From Propionibacterium sp. (GTDB taxonomy: Bacteria > Actinomycetota > Actinomycetes > Propionibacteriales > Propionibacteriaceae): a stretch of 40,209 nt of DNA. Position 1 is the first letter of the stretch. Every line of letters starts with the position of its first letter. The notes below the pieces were generated by a model. It searched no databases, was not told the origin of the DNA, and was given only the letters and a program-made list of their open reading frames with translations. Position numbers and translations under genes: made by a program. Positions 1 through 7,701 of the stretch are shown here, piece after piece. The DNA is taken from the NCBI GenBank assembly GCA_012839035.1, contig DUOB01000132.1, forward strand, positions 1 through 40,209. The letters run 5' to 3'.

Positions 1-504
1 ACCGAGAACCCGGTGACCGAACCCGCCCCGACGACCCGGGTCCCGACGGCACAGCCGACCACGGCCGAGCCGGTGCCCACGACCCCCGCGGTGCCCACCT
101 CACCCGCCGCGGTCAGCCCGACCGAGTCGACCCCGCCGACCCCGGACCCGGCTGTTCAGCCACCATCGATGACGTTGCTCGAAACCCGCCGCGTCCCCTC
201 GGACACCGAGGGCGTCGACTGGGTCCACGTGTCCTATCAGCTGTGCTCCGGAAGCGGCCGTGCCCAAGTGGTCGGACCGATCGCCTATGACACCAGCCTG
301 GTCAACGTGCCGGCCCCGGCCGACATGGGGCCGCGCCTGGGCTCCGGCGGCTCGATCGGCCCCGATCAGTGCATCACGCGGTCGGACACCGTGCGGGCGG
401 TCAACAATCCGACCCGCTTCGATCTGGCCGTGGAGTTCACGTTCGAGCCGGGCTCACCCGAAGCGCGCTTCGACGCGCTCTACAACGTCACCGTCGGCGC
501 CTGA
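1..504 (+). CDS. C-terminal part of a Thr/Pro-rich probably surface or secreted protein (5' end outside window)
   Basis: The reading frame is open from base 1, so the gene very likely begins upstream; a GTG at 13 is only an internal codon. The first ~50 visible residues are a low-complexity Pro/Thr/Ala/Val linker of the kind that joins a membrane anchor or kinase domain to an extracellular domain in actinobacteria. The last ~110 residues form a compact, beta-rich domain with two cysteines (in QLCSGSG and DQCITRS) that could form a disulfide, which suits an extracytoplasmic location. I do not recognise the domain. The stop TGA lies inside an inverted repeat shared with the convergent gene. Confidence 0.6.
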   Translation, partial: TENPVTEPAPTTRVPTAQPTTAEPVPTTPAVPTSPAAVSPTESTPPTPDPAVQPPSMTLLETRRVPSDTEGVDWVHVSYQLCSGSGRAQVVGPIAYDTSLVNVPAPADMGPRLGSGGSIGPDQCITRSDTVRAVNNPTRFDLAVEFTFEPGSPEARFDALYNVTVGA

Positions 505-537
505 GCCGCCCGCCCCGGACCGCGAGCGGCTCAGGCG
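498..537. terminator. Bidirectional hairpin terminator containing both stop codons
   Basis: CGCCTGAGCCGC (498-509) and GCGGCTCAGGCG (526-537) are perfect 12-bp inverted arms around a 16-nt GC-rich loop. The TGA of the rightward gene (502-504) and the TGA of the leftward OpuAC-like gene (531-533 on the other strand) both lie in the arms. There is no T-tract, so it may be a non-canonical terminator or an RNA 3'-end stabiliser. Confidence 0.6.
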
Positions 538-1334
538 AACCAGCCCTCAACTCGGTCGGCGTTCGCCTCCATCCAGCGCCTGGCCGAGGTGAGCGCATCG
601 AGGTCATCGAGTTGCATCCAGCGATCCATCTCGTTGACGTCCGCGACCGTGTACCGAATCCGTCCCAGCACGGTTCGGTCCCGCTCGGCCATCCGATTCC
701 AGAAGTCGGTGTACGCGAGCAGGGACGCCCGGTCCGGTGGCGGGAACACCCCCCGCGGGTCCGCGAGTGGACGGAGATCGTGCACGTCATTGAGGAACAT
801 CGGCTGCCACATCGGGGTCGCGAACCAGTCCCCCGCGGCCATGCGGGTGTTGACCGTGTCGATCACCGCCCAGATGTCGCCGATCTCATGGCTCCAACCG
901 AGCTTGTCGAGACCGTATTCAGTCACCAACCGGTTGGACCGCATGCTCAGCCCGGCCCCGGCCTTGGTGCCCTGCACGCGGCGGGTCGTGAACCGCTCGG
1001 CGACCTCGGGCTTGGCCAGATCCTCCAGCGAGGACACCAGATCCTCGGGCACATACCCCGGCACCGCCCAGAAGAACAGACCACCGTCATAGAGCGGAGC
1101 CACCTCGGTCACCACGTCGGAGATCTGCTCCCAATAGACCTCGTGCCCGTGCGGCAGCCACGCGTCCGCGAAGAGATCCTGCTCGCCGGCGGCCAGCTGG
1201 GGGTACATATCCGGGTGCGCACCCTCGATCACCGTCACCTCGTGACCGAGCCGGATGAGCACCTCCTCCACGACCGCGGCGGCCACTTGATGGAACGACT
1301 CGTCGATCCGTCCCAGGACGATCGGTTTGCTCAT
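531..1334 (-). CDS. OpuAC-family (glycine betaine type) substrate-binding protein without an export signal
   Basis: The 267-residue product resembles the periplasmic-binding domain of glycine betaine/choline ABC transporters (OpuAC/ProX family): an N-terminal IVLGRIDESFHQV strand, the DAWLPHGHEVYW segment that in OpuAC-type proteins contributes to the ligand pocket, and several Trp that could form a quaternary-amine cage. It has no signal peptide, lipobox or membrane segment, so as read it is cytoplasmic, and no ABC permease or ATPase lies nearby. I chose ATG 1334 because GGGAG precedes it and it forms an ATGA overlap with the menD stop; a GTG two codons upstream is possible. It is the last gene of menC-menD-this. 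The role is unknown; it may bind a small cationic ligand in the cytosol. Confidence 0.75.
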   Translation of the reverse strand: MSKPIVLGRIDESFHQVAAAVVEEVLIRLGHEVTVIEGAHPDMYPQLAAGEQDLFADAWLPHGHEVYWEQISDVVTEVAPLYDGGLFFWAVPGYVPEDLVSSLEDLAKPEVAERFTTRRVQGTKAGAGLSMRSNRLVTEYGLDKLGWSHEIGDIWAVIDTVNTRMAAGDWFATPMWQPMFLNDVHDLRPLADPRGVFPPPDRASLLAYTDFWNRMAERDRTVLGRIRYTVADVNEMDRWMQLDDLDALTSARRWMEANADRVEGWFA

Positions 1335-3046
1335 GTCCACTCCCTCGTGTCGGGTCCCTGGTGTCGTGCGGTTCCGTTCGCCCCCGATTGTGCCAAGCGC
1401 TGTCCGCGAACGGCCGCCTCCCCGGCACGGGCGAGGCGGGCGACCTGTGCCCGCCGGTCGTCGCGCGCGATCCGCACCTCGATGATCTCGGTGCCACGCA
1501 CCGGTTCCGCCAGGGCCTCCCGCAGGTCAGCGAGCGAAGCGATGTCGCGGTGCGTCCACCCGTAGCCCGCAGCGAGAGCCCCCATGCGCGCCCCCGTCGG
1601 CGTACCGAAAATCCTCTCGAAGGCCGCCGCATGCTCCGCAGCCCCCTGCTCGAGGATGTGGAAGATCGACCCGCCGTCGTCGTTCGCGACCACGATGCGC
1701 AGGTCCGGACGCCGTTCGAGCGGCCCGATGAGCAGCGAACCGGCGTCGTGCAGGAACGTCAGGTCCCCCAGCAGCAGGGTCGTCGGTCCCGTGGCCAGCG
1801 CGATCCCGGTCGCGGTCGCGATCGTGCCGTCGATGCCGGCGAGACCTCTGTTCGCGTACGCCGCCGGGGCGCCCGACAGCACCGGGGCCACGTCCAGATC
1901 CCGGATGGGGTGGGAGGACCCGATCACGAGGGCGCTCTCGTCCCGGCTGGCCGACGCCCAGACCGCGGCGGCGATCGCCACGCCGTTGAGGGTGTCGAGT
2001 TCGGCCTCGAGGGCGGGCGTCAGTGCCCGGTCCGCGTCCTGCCAGGCCGCCAGCCAGGCGGGGTCACCGGGGGCCGGGGCGATGTCGTCGACGACCCCTG
2101 ACACCGCACAGCCGGGATCGATCCAGCGCGCCCCGGTCGTCACGGCGATGACCTCGACATCCTGGCGCGCGAGGAGCCGACTGACCGGCCGGGACAGCGT
2201 CGGATGGCCGAACAGCAACACCCGCTCGATCCGCTCCCCCAGCTCGGTCGCGAGCAGCAGCCGATACCCACGGATCGCCGGTGCCCGACGGGCATTGCCG
2301 GACGGCTCGCTGAGCAGCGGCAGGCCCGCGGCGTCCGCGACCGCCCGGGCCCGGGCGCCGACCTCGGGCGAGCAGTCGCCGACGAGGACGACGGTCCTCG
2401 GTTCGTGTGCCTCTGGAGTGCGGTCATGACGACACTTCAGGGGCACACGAGGTGCCGGTTCGCGCGGGGCGACCACCGTGGGGCGGATCTCCGGCCAGAC
2501 ATCATCGGAAGGGGTCAGCGGTTCGTCGAGGGCGAGGTTGAGGTGGACGGGACCGGGGTCCGCGCTGCGTACCCCCAACGCCCCCGCCACCAGCCGGCCC
2601 ACCTGGTAGACCCACCCGGCCACGCCGCCCTCCGCGCCCGAGACCTGCGCGGACGCGCGGACGAACCGGTCGAAAATGCCCGCCTGGTGGGTGACCTGGT
2701 TGGCGCCGGTGTGGAGGACCGACACGGGACGGTCCGTGGACAGGACCATGATCGGGACGCCGCCGTGCGCGGCCTCCATGACCGCCGGCAACAGGTTGCC
2801 GACCGCGGTCCCCGAGGTGGTCACGATGGGCACGACGGTGCGGGTGGCTTTGGCGAGGCCGAGGGCGAGGTACGCCGCACTCCGCTCGTCGATGCGCACG
2901 TGGAGCTCGATCTTTCCTTGCCGGGCCAGGGTTTCCCACGCGAACGCCAGCGGCGCCGACCGGGAGCCGGGGCTCAGGACCACGTGGCGGACGCCCAGTT
3001 CGACCAGCGCTGACGTGACCGCGCGGGCACAGGTGGTGGCGCTCAT
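1331..3046 (-). CDS. menD: MenD, SEPHCHC synthase (menaquinone biosynthesis)
   Basis: Thiamine-diphosphate enzyme joining 2-oxoglutarate-derived succinic semialdehyde to isochorismate to give SEPHCHC, an early committed step to menaquinone. The 571-residue length fits the family (~555). Seen: the N-terminal pyrimidine domain with VLSPGSRSAPLA and the activating Glu in RIDERSAA (E54), a central domain, and the C-terminal ThDP/Mg motif GDLTFLHD...NDDGGSIF. ATG 3046 starts the conserved N terminus (MSATTCARAV) and overlaps the menC stop as ATGA, so translation is probably coupled; longer starts run into menC. The C-terminal ~20 residues are a loose tail. It is in one leftward operon with menC and the OpuAC-like gene. 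Confidence 0.96.
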   Translation of the reverse strand: MSATTCARAVTSALVELGVRHVVLSPGSRSAPLAFAWETLARQGKIELHVRIDERSAAYLALGLAKATRTVVPIVTTSGTAVGNLLPAVMEAAHGGVPIMVLSTDRPVSVLHTGANQVTHQAGIFDRFVRASAQVSGAEGGVAGWVYQVGRLVAGALGVRSADPGPVHLNLALDEPLTPSDDVWPEIRPTVVAPREPAPRVPLKCRHDRTPEAHEPRTVVLVGDCSPEVGARARAVADAAGLPLLSEPSGNARRAPAIRGYRLLLATELGERIERVLLFGHPTLSRPVSRLLARQDVEVIAVTTGARWIDPGCAVSGVVDDIAPAPGDPAWLAAWQDADRALTPALEAELDTLNGVAIAAAVWASASRDESALVIGSSHPIRDLDVAPVLSGAPAAYANRGLAGIDGTIATATGIALATGPTTLLLGDLTFLHDAGSLLIGPLERRPDLRIVVANDDGGSIFHILEQGAAEHAAAFERIFGTPTGARMGALAAGYGWTHRDIASLADLREALAEPVRGTEIIEVRIARDDRRAQVARLARAGEAAVRGQRLAQSGANGTARHQGPDTREWT

Positions 3047-3993
3047 GCGCGGGTCTCGGCGAGGCGACGGGACCAGAGGTCGGCGTCCTCCACCGACGCA
3101 GCGCACCGCTCCAGTGCCGCCTCGTCGACCTCCACCGGCCGCACCGCGATCGCCCCGTCAACCGCGATGAGCGAATCGGTGACGAGGTCATCGGTGAGCA
3201 GCGCGCGGGTGTTCAGGCCGCAGGCATAGGGGAGCTCCGGAAGCGCTGCGGCCAGCGCGACACCGGCGGCCAGCCCGACGGAGGTCTCCAGGGCACTCGA
3301 CACCACGACCGGCAGGCCGAGCAGGTCGGCGAGTTCGAGGCAGCGGCGTACGCCACCCAGCGGCTGGACCTTCAACACGGCCACATCGGCGGCGTGGAGT
3401 TCCGCCACGCGTTCGGGGTCGCCGGAGCGCCGGATCGACTCGTCCGCGGCGATGGGCACGGAGATGTCGCGGCGCACCAGCTCCCGGCGCAGGCGAGCCA
3501 GGTCCTCGACGCTCGCGACGGGCTGCTCGGCGTACTCGATCCCGAACCGGCTCAACTCGCGCAGCGCGAGGATCGCCTCGTCGAGCGACCAACCGCCGTT
3601 GGCGTCGACGCGCACGTGACCGTCCGGGCCGAGGGCATCGCGGACCGCTTCGACGCGGGCGAGGTCCTCGGCGAGACTCTGACCGGGCTCGGCGACCTTG
3701 ATCTTCGCGGTCGTGCACCCGGACTCCGCCGCCAGCACACGGGCGGGCTCTGGATCGAGGGCCGGGACCGTGCAGTTCACCGGGATCCGGTCGCGCACCG
3801 CGGGCGGGAAGCCGACCTCGGCCGCTTCGACCGCGGCCGCCAGCCACGGGCGCAGCTCGTCACCCGAATAGTCGAGGAACGGGCTCCATTCGGTCCAGCC
3901 GGCCGGGCCCTGCCACACCAGGCCCTGGCGGCGGGTGATGCCACGGAAGCGGGTGCGCAGCCCGATGTCGAAGACGTACACGTCCTGGTTCAT
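3043..3993 (-). CDS. menC: MenC, o-succinylbenzoate synthase
   Basis: Enolase-superfamily enzyme that dehydrates SHCHC to o-succinylbenzoate. The 316-residue product shows the family's catalytic set in order: KxK (K97/K99 in TAKIKVAEPGQSL), metal ligands D130 (VDANGGW), E156 (EYAEQPV) and D184 (IAADESI), and K208 (AVLKVQPLGG). The N terminus (GLRTRFRGIT) matches the short actinobacterial type. ATG 3993 was chosen because it gives that N terminus and AAGGGG lies just ahead of it, although the spacing is unusually tight; an upstream ATG at 4032 would overlap the menE start. It is the first gene of the leftward men operon, divergent from menE with 37 bp between start codons. Confidence 0.95.
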   Translation of the reverse strand: MNQDVYVFDIGLRTRFRGITRRQGLVWQGPAGWTEWSPFLDYSGDELRPWLAAAVEAAEVGFPPAVRDRIPVNCTVPALDPEPARVLAAESGCTTAKIKVAEPGQSLAEDLARVEAVRDALGPDGHVRVDANGGWSLDEAILALRELSRFGIEYAEQPVASVEDLARLRRELVRRDISVPIAADESIRRSGDPERVAELHAADVAVLKVQPLGGVRRCLELADLLGLPVVVSSALETSVGLAAGVALAAALPELPYACGLNTRALLTDDLVTDSLIAVDGAIAVRPVEVDEAALERCAASVEDADLWSRRLAETRA

Positions 3994-4013
3994 CCCCTTC
4001 GTTGTCGTCCCCG

Positions 4014-4023
4014 ATCCTAGGGT
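4014..4023. promoter_or_regulatory. Overlapping divergent -10 boxes of menC and menE
   Basis: The 10-bp element ATCCTAGGGT reads TAGGGT rightward (4018-4023, 7 nt before the menE ATG) and TAGGAT leftward (4019-4014, 20 nt before the menC ATG). Both fit the actinobacterial TAnnnT -10 pattern and share the central TA, so polymerase could occupy only one direction at a time. menE would be leaderless; menC would have a very short leader. Confidence 0.55.
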
Positions 4024-4030
4024 GTGGTGC

Positions 4031-5188
4031 ATGACCCGAATGCTCGCCCTGTCCGCCGACGATCCCGGCCTTGATGCTGCGGTGGAGCGGATGCTGGCCG
4101 GCGGCCGGGCGGTGGCACCGGTGCCGATCGATCCGCAGGCGGCCGCATCGACGATGGCGATGCTGCGCCCGGACGAACCGCTGGCCGAACCCGATGCGGG
4201 GCTCATCGTCGGCACGTCCGGCTCAACCGGACAGCCCAAGGGAGTCGTGCTCTCCCGGGCCGCGATCCGGTCCGGGGTGGCAGCGACCCATCACCGGCTC
4301 GGGGGGCCGGGCACCTGGACGCTGGCGGTGCCGGCACATTACGTCGCCGGGATCATGGTCATCGCCCGGGCGGTCGCGGCCGGCACGACGGTGTTCCGGG
4401 CGCGGCCCGATCTCGGCGATCTCCCGCGCGGGCAGCTGAGCGACTCGGGGCAGCGCCACTATCTGTCGCTCGTGCCCACCCAGCTCGTCCGCGCGCTCGA
4501 CCAGCCGAAGGTCACCGACGCGTTGGGGCACTATGACGCGATCCTTCTCGGGGGTGCGGCGGCGGATCCCGGACTGCTTGAGCGCGCGGCGGCGGCGGGG
4601 CTCACGGTCGTCACCACCTATGGGATGTCCGAAACCTCCGGCGGGTGTGTCTATGACGGTGTCCCCCTCGACGGTGTCTCGATCGGGCTCGGCGCCGAGG
4701 CTGGCCGGGTGACGATCGCGGGTCCGGTGGTGTTCTCGGGCTATCGGCTCCGCCCGGACCTGACGGCCGAGGTCCTGCGGTCCGGGCCGGAGGGGGGCGT
4801 CCTCCTCACCCGCGACCGCGCGGAGTGGGTCGGGACACCCGACGGGAAGCAATACCTCCGGGTCCTCGGTCGCATCGACGATGTGGTGATCTCCGGTGGG
4901 GTGAACGTGGACCTGGCCGCGGTCGAGGCGGCGTTGAAGGACCTCGATCCGCATGCGGTGGCGATTGGCGTCCCCGACCCGGAATGGGGCACCCGCATCA
5001 TCGCCGCCCTGACCATCCCGATCACGCTCGCGGCCGTGCGGCAGACTCTGCACACCCTGGAACCGGCGGCCCGACCGCGCGGGCTGCTGAGACACCCGCA
5101 CCTCCCCCACACGTCGAGCGGCAAGATCGACCGGCAGGAATTGATCGCCTGGTGGCACGCCGGGCCGGCGGAAAAGGAAGTGCTGTGA
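4031..5188 (+). CDS. menE: MenE, o-succinylbenzoate-CoA ligase
   Basis: Adenylate-forming ligase that activates o-succinylbenzoate to its CoA thioester. The 385-residue product is short, as in the mycobacterial enzyme, with a reduced N-terminal part. Motifs seen: phosphate-binding GTSGSTGQPKG (61-71), TYGMSETSGG (A5), GRIDDVVISGG (hinge, A8) and SSGKIDRQEL with the catalytic Lys at ~365. ATG 4031 follows the -10 box by 7 nt with no ribosome-binding site, indicating a leaderless message. The stop overlaps the menA start as GTGA, so the two are one rightward transcription unit. Confidence 0.94.
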   Translation: MTRMLALSADDPGLDAAVERMLAGGRAVAPVPIDPQAAASTMAMLRPDEPLAEPDAGLIVGTSGSTGQPKGVVLSRAAIRSGVAATHHRLGGPGTWTLAVPAHYVAGIMVIARAVAAGTTVFRARPDLGDLPRGQLSDSGQRHYLSLVPTQLVRALDQPKVTDALGHYDAILLGGAAADPGLLERAAAAGLTVVTTYGMSETSGGCVYDGVPLDGVSIGLGAEAGRVTIAGPVVFSGYRLRPDLTAEVLRSGPEGGVLLTRDRAEWVGTPDGKQYLRVLGRIDDVVISGGVNVDLAAVEAALKDLDPHAVAIGVPDPEWGTRIIAALTIPITLAAVRQTLHTLEPAARPRGLLRHPHLPHTSSGKIDRQELIAWWHAGPAEKEVL

Positions 5189-6087
5189 GCGATAGATCGG
5201 CTGAGACCGCGGGCGCGACGTTCGCGGACTGGCTCGAAGGGGCCCGGCCCCGGACCTGGCCCGCCGCGCTCTCCCCCGTCCTCGCGGGCTCGGGAGTGGC
5301 GTGGTTCTATGCCGGGTTCAACCTCGGCATGGCGTTGCTGTGCCTGGTCGTGGCGTTCGCGCTCCAGGTGGGCGTGAACTATGCCAACGATTATTCCGAC
5401 GGCATCCGCGGCACCGACGCCGAACGCATCGGGCCGATGCGGCTCGTGGGTTCGGGGGCAGCGGCCCCCAGGACGGTGAAGGCTGCGGCGTTCGCGTGCT
5501 TCGGCGTCGCCGGCCTGGCCGGGCTCGCGCTCACCATCTGGTCCGGCCACTGGTGGTTCCTCGCCGTGGGCGCGGCGTGCATCGTGGCGGCCTGGTTCTA
5601 TACGGGCGGCAGGCGACCCTATGGCTATCTGGGCCTGGGCGAAGTGTTCGTCTTCGTGTTCTTCGGACTCGTCGCGGTGGGTGGCACCACGTTCGTCCAG
5701 CTCGGCGAGTGGACGGTCGCCTCGCTGTGGGTCGCCTGCGCGATCGGCTTTCTCGCCTGCGCGATCCTCGTCGCCAACAACCTTCGCGACCTGGCGGGGG
5801 ATGCGGAGTCCGGGAAACGTACGCTCGCCACGCGCCTCGGCGACAGCGGCACCCGGGCGTTCTATGCCGGCCTGCTCATCGCCACCGCCGTCGCCGTGGT
5901 CGGCGCGGCGATGACGACGAGCGTCTGGGCGCTGCTCGGGTTGCTGTTCGTGCCGCCGCTGGTCCCCGCGCTCCTGCGGGTGATGCGCGGGGCGACCGGC
6001 CGCTCCCTGATCGCGGTGCTCAAGGCCACCGGGATCGCGGAACTCATCTGTGCGGCCGGTCTGTTCGCGGGGTTCGTGATCGGCTGA
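5185..6087 (+). CDS. menA: MenA, 1,4-dihydroxy-2-naphthoate polyprenyltransferase
   Basis: UbiA-superfamily membrane enzyme attaching the polyprenyl tail to DHNA, giving demethylmenaquinone. The 300-residue product has about eight hydrophobic segments and both Asp-rich prenyl-diphosphate/Mg motifs: NYANDYSDGIRGTD (65-78) and NNLRDLAGDAESGKRTLA (198-215). GTG 5185 is preferred: it overlaps the menE stop (GTGA), has AAGGAAG just upstream and gives the expected N terminus ahead of ARPRTWPAALSP. Together with menE it completes the late half of the pathway. The final methyltransferase (menE/ubiE-type MenG), MenB and MenF are not in this window. Confidence 0.95.
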   Translation: MSDRSAETAGATFADWLEGARPRTWPAALSPVLAGSGVAWFYAGFNLGMALLCLVVAFALQVGVNYANDYSDGIRGTDAERIGPMRLVGSGAAAPRTVKAAAFACFGVAGLAGLALTIWSGHWWFLAVGAACIVAAWFYTGGRRPYGYLGLGEVFVFVFFGLVAVGGTTFVQLGEWTVASLWVACAIGFLACAILVANNLRDLAGDAESGKRTLATRLGDSGTRAFYAGLLIATAVAVVGAAMTTSVWALLGLLFVPPLVPALLRVMRGATGRSLIAVLKATGIAELICAAGLFAGFVIG

Positions 6088-6108
6088 CGTGGTCCCGCGG
6101 GAACGTCA
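6085..6108. terminator. Inverted repeat holding the menA and rtcB stop codons
   Basis: TGACGT (6085-6090) and ACGTCA (6103-6108) are perfect arms, with further TCCC/GGGA pairing inside apart from a 2-nt bulge. The menA TGA is the first triplet and the rtcB stop (TCA on this strand) is the last. It is probably a compact bidirectional transcript end; the loop is very small and no T-tract follows, so function is uncertain. Confidence 0.45.
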
Positions 6109-7323
6109 GCCCTTGACGCAGACCACCTGACGCAGGGTGGCGACGACCTCGACGAGGTTCTTCTGGGCCTCGATGACCTTGTCGATGTCCTTGTAGGCCC
6201 CGGGGATCTCATCGAGCACCCCAGCGTCCTTCCGGGACTCGACGCCCTCGGTCTGGGCGACGAGATCAGCGACGGTGAAGGTCTTCTTGGCCTTCGTCCG
6301 CGACATCACCCGGCCCGCTCCGTGCGAGGCCGACTGATAGGACTCGTCGTTGCCGAGACCGCGGACGACATAGGACCGTGTCCCCATCGAGCCCGGGATC
6401 AGCCCCATGTCACCGGCCCCCGCCCGGATCGCCCCCTTGCGGGTGACCAGCATCGGCACGCCATCGACCAGCTCCTCGGCGACGTAGTTGTGGTGGCAGG
6501 AGATCGGCTCCTCGAACCGCACGTCGGCCGCCTTGAACCGGTCGGCGATGATCTGCATCAGCAACGCGAGCATGACGGCGCGGTTGCGTGCCGCGTACTC
6601 CTGCGCCCACATCAGATCGTGCCGATAGGCGGCCATCTCGGGCGTACCCGACAGCAGCACCGCCAGATCCCGATCCGGCAGATCCTGGTTGTGCGGCAGC
6701 TTCTGCGCCGTCTCCATGTGGATCTTGGCGAGCTCGTTGCCGATGTGTCGCGACCCGGAGTGCAGCATCAACCAGACCCGGTCCTCGGTGTCGAGGCAGA
6801 TCTCGATGAAGTGGTTGCCACTGCCGAGCGTGCCCAACTGCAGGTGGGCGCGTTCATGCAGTCGCTGCACGTGATCCGACAGACCCTCGAAACCGGCCCA
6901 GAACGGCCGCAGCTCGGGCTTGCCGTGGGCATCGGTGAGTACGCGGGGCAACAGCCCCTCCAGTCGGCGCAGGTCCACGGCCCGGTCATGGCTGCTGAAG
7001 CCGACCGGGATGGCGTCCTCGATCGACCCCCTGAGCCGCCCGAGATCCTCGGGCAGGTCGTCGGCTGTCAGGGACGTCAGTACGCCTTCCATCCCGCAGC
7101 CGATGTCGACCCCCACCGCAGCCGGGGCGACCGCATCCTTCATCGCGATGACCGAACCCACCGTCGCGCCTCGGCCGAGGTGGACGTCGGGCATCACGCG
7201 GACACCGTGCGTCCAGGGAAGAGCCGCGATATTGCGCAACTGGCCCACGGCCTGGGGCTCGATCTCCTCTTCGGGGGCCCACATCCGGACGTTGTCGGTG
7301 CCGCTCAGCGCGACGGGAAACAT
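6106..7323 (-). CDS. rtcB: RtcB, GTP-dependent RNA 3'-phosphate/5'-OH ligase
   Basis: Ligase joining 2',3'-cyclic phosphate or 3'-phosphate RNA ends to 5'-OH ends, used in RNA repair. The 405-residue product is almost the length of E. coli RtcB (408). Conserved features: PDVHLGRGATVGSVI (45-59), metal-binding Cys in GVDIGCGM (C76), GTLGSGNHFIEI (164-175), HSGSRHIGNELA, SCHHNYVAEE, and the guanylylated His in SHGAGR (H334). ATG 7323 is preceded by AAAGGA at good spacing; upstream extensions are not conserved. No RtcA cyclase or RtcR regulator is adjacent, so regulation here cannot be inferred. It runs convergent to menA. Confidence 0.95.
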   Translation of the reverse strand: MFPVALSGTDNVRMWAPEEEIEPQAVGQLRNIAALPWTHGVRVMPDVHLGRGATVGSVIAMKDAVAPAAVGVDIGCGMEGVLTSLTADDLPEDLGRLRGSIEDAIPVGFSSHDRAVDLRRLEGLLPRVLTDAHGKPELRPFWAGFEGLSDHVQRLHERAHLQLGTLGSGNHFIEICLDTEDRVWLMLHSGSRHIGNELAKIHMETAQKLPHNQDLPDRDLAVLLSGTPEMAAYRHDLMWAQEYAARNRAVMLALLMQIIADRFKAADVRFEEPISCHHNYVAEELVDGVPMLVTRKGAIRAGAGDMGLIPGSMGTRSYVVRGLGNDESYQSASHGAGRVMSRTKAKKTFTVADLVAQTEGVESRKDAGVLDEIPGAYKDIDKVIEAQKNLVEVVATLRQVVCVKG

Positions 7324-7427
7324 TGCGGTAGTCCTTTCACCGGGTGAACGCGTCACTGTGACGCGCTGGCTTTCCAGCCTAGGGACCGGCTCCAGCGGAG
7401 GCACGTTATTTTCCTGGCCGCCACGCG

Positions 7428-7433
7428 TACCAT
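7428..7433 (+). promoter_or_regulatory. -10 box of the small PLDc_N-like gene (leaderless)
   Basis: TACCAT is followed by exactly 7 nt and then ATG 7441, with no ribosome-binding site. This supports 7441 over the in-frame ATG at 7432, which would lie inside the -10 box. Confidence 0.45.
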
Positions 7434-7440
7434 GGAACCT

Positions 7441-7701
7441 ATGGTGCGGTTCCTTCCTGTCGTGGTGATCGTGCTGCTGATGATCTATTGCGTGATCGAG
7501 GTAGCACAGTCGCGGGCCGATGAGGTGCGCCGGGCCCCGCGCTGGTTGTGGGCCGCGGCGGTCATCGGGCTGCCCCTGGCCGGTTCCATTGCTTGGTTGC
7601 TCTTCGGTCGGCCCAACGCCCAGTCGATCGCCGACGCGGTCGATGAACGCTTTCCGATCGCGCCGGACGATGACCAGGACTTCCTGAACAATCTGCGCTA
7701 G
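7441..7701 (+). CDS. Small two-helix membrane protein, PLDc_N-like
   Basis: An 86-residue protein with two hydrophobic helices (about 3-17 and 35-53) joined by a basic loop (RADEVRRAPRW), followed by LFGRPN and an acidic tail. This is the layout of the phospholipase D/cardiolipin synthase N-terminal domain found alone in many actinobacteria; the LLFGRP segment is typical. No catalytic HKD motif is present, so it is not an enzyme by itself. The function of stand-alone PLDc_N proteins is unknown. The stop TAG overlaps the flotillin stop through CTAG. Confidence 0.75.
   Translation: MVRFLPVVVIVLLMIYCVIEVAQSRADEVRRAPRWLWAAAVIGLPLAGSIAWLLFGRPNAQSIADAVDERFPIAPDDDQDFLNNLR

Noticed and set aside
3994..4239. 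A longer menC start upstream of 3993
   Set aside because: It would overlap the menE start and adds sequence absent from the MenC family.
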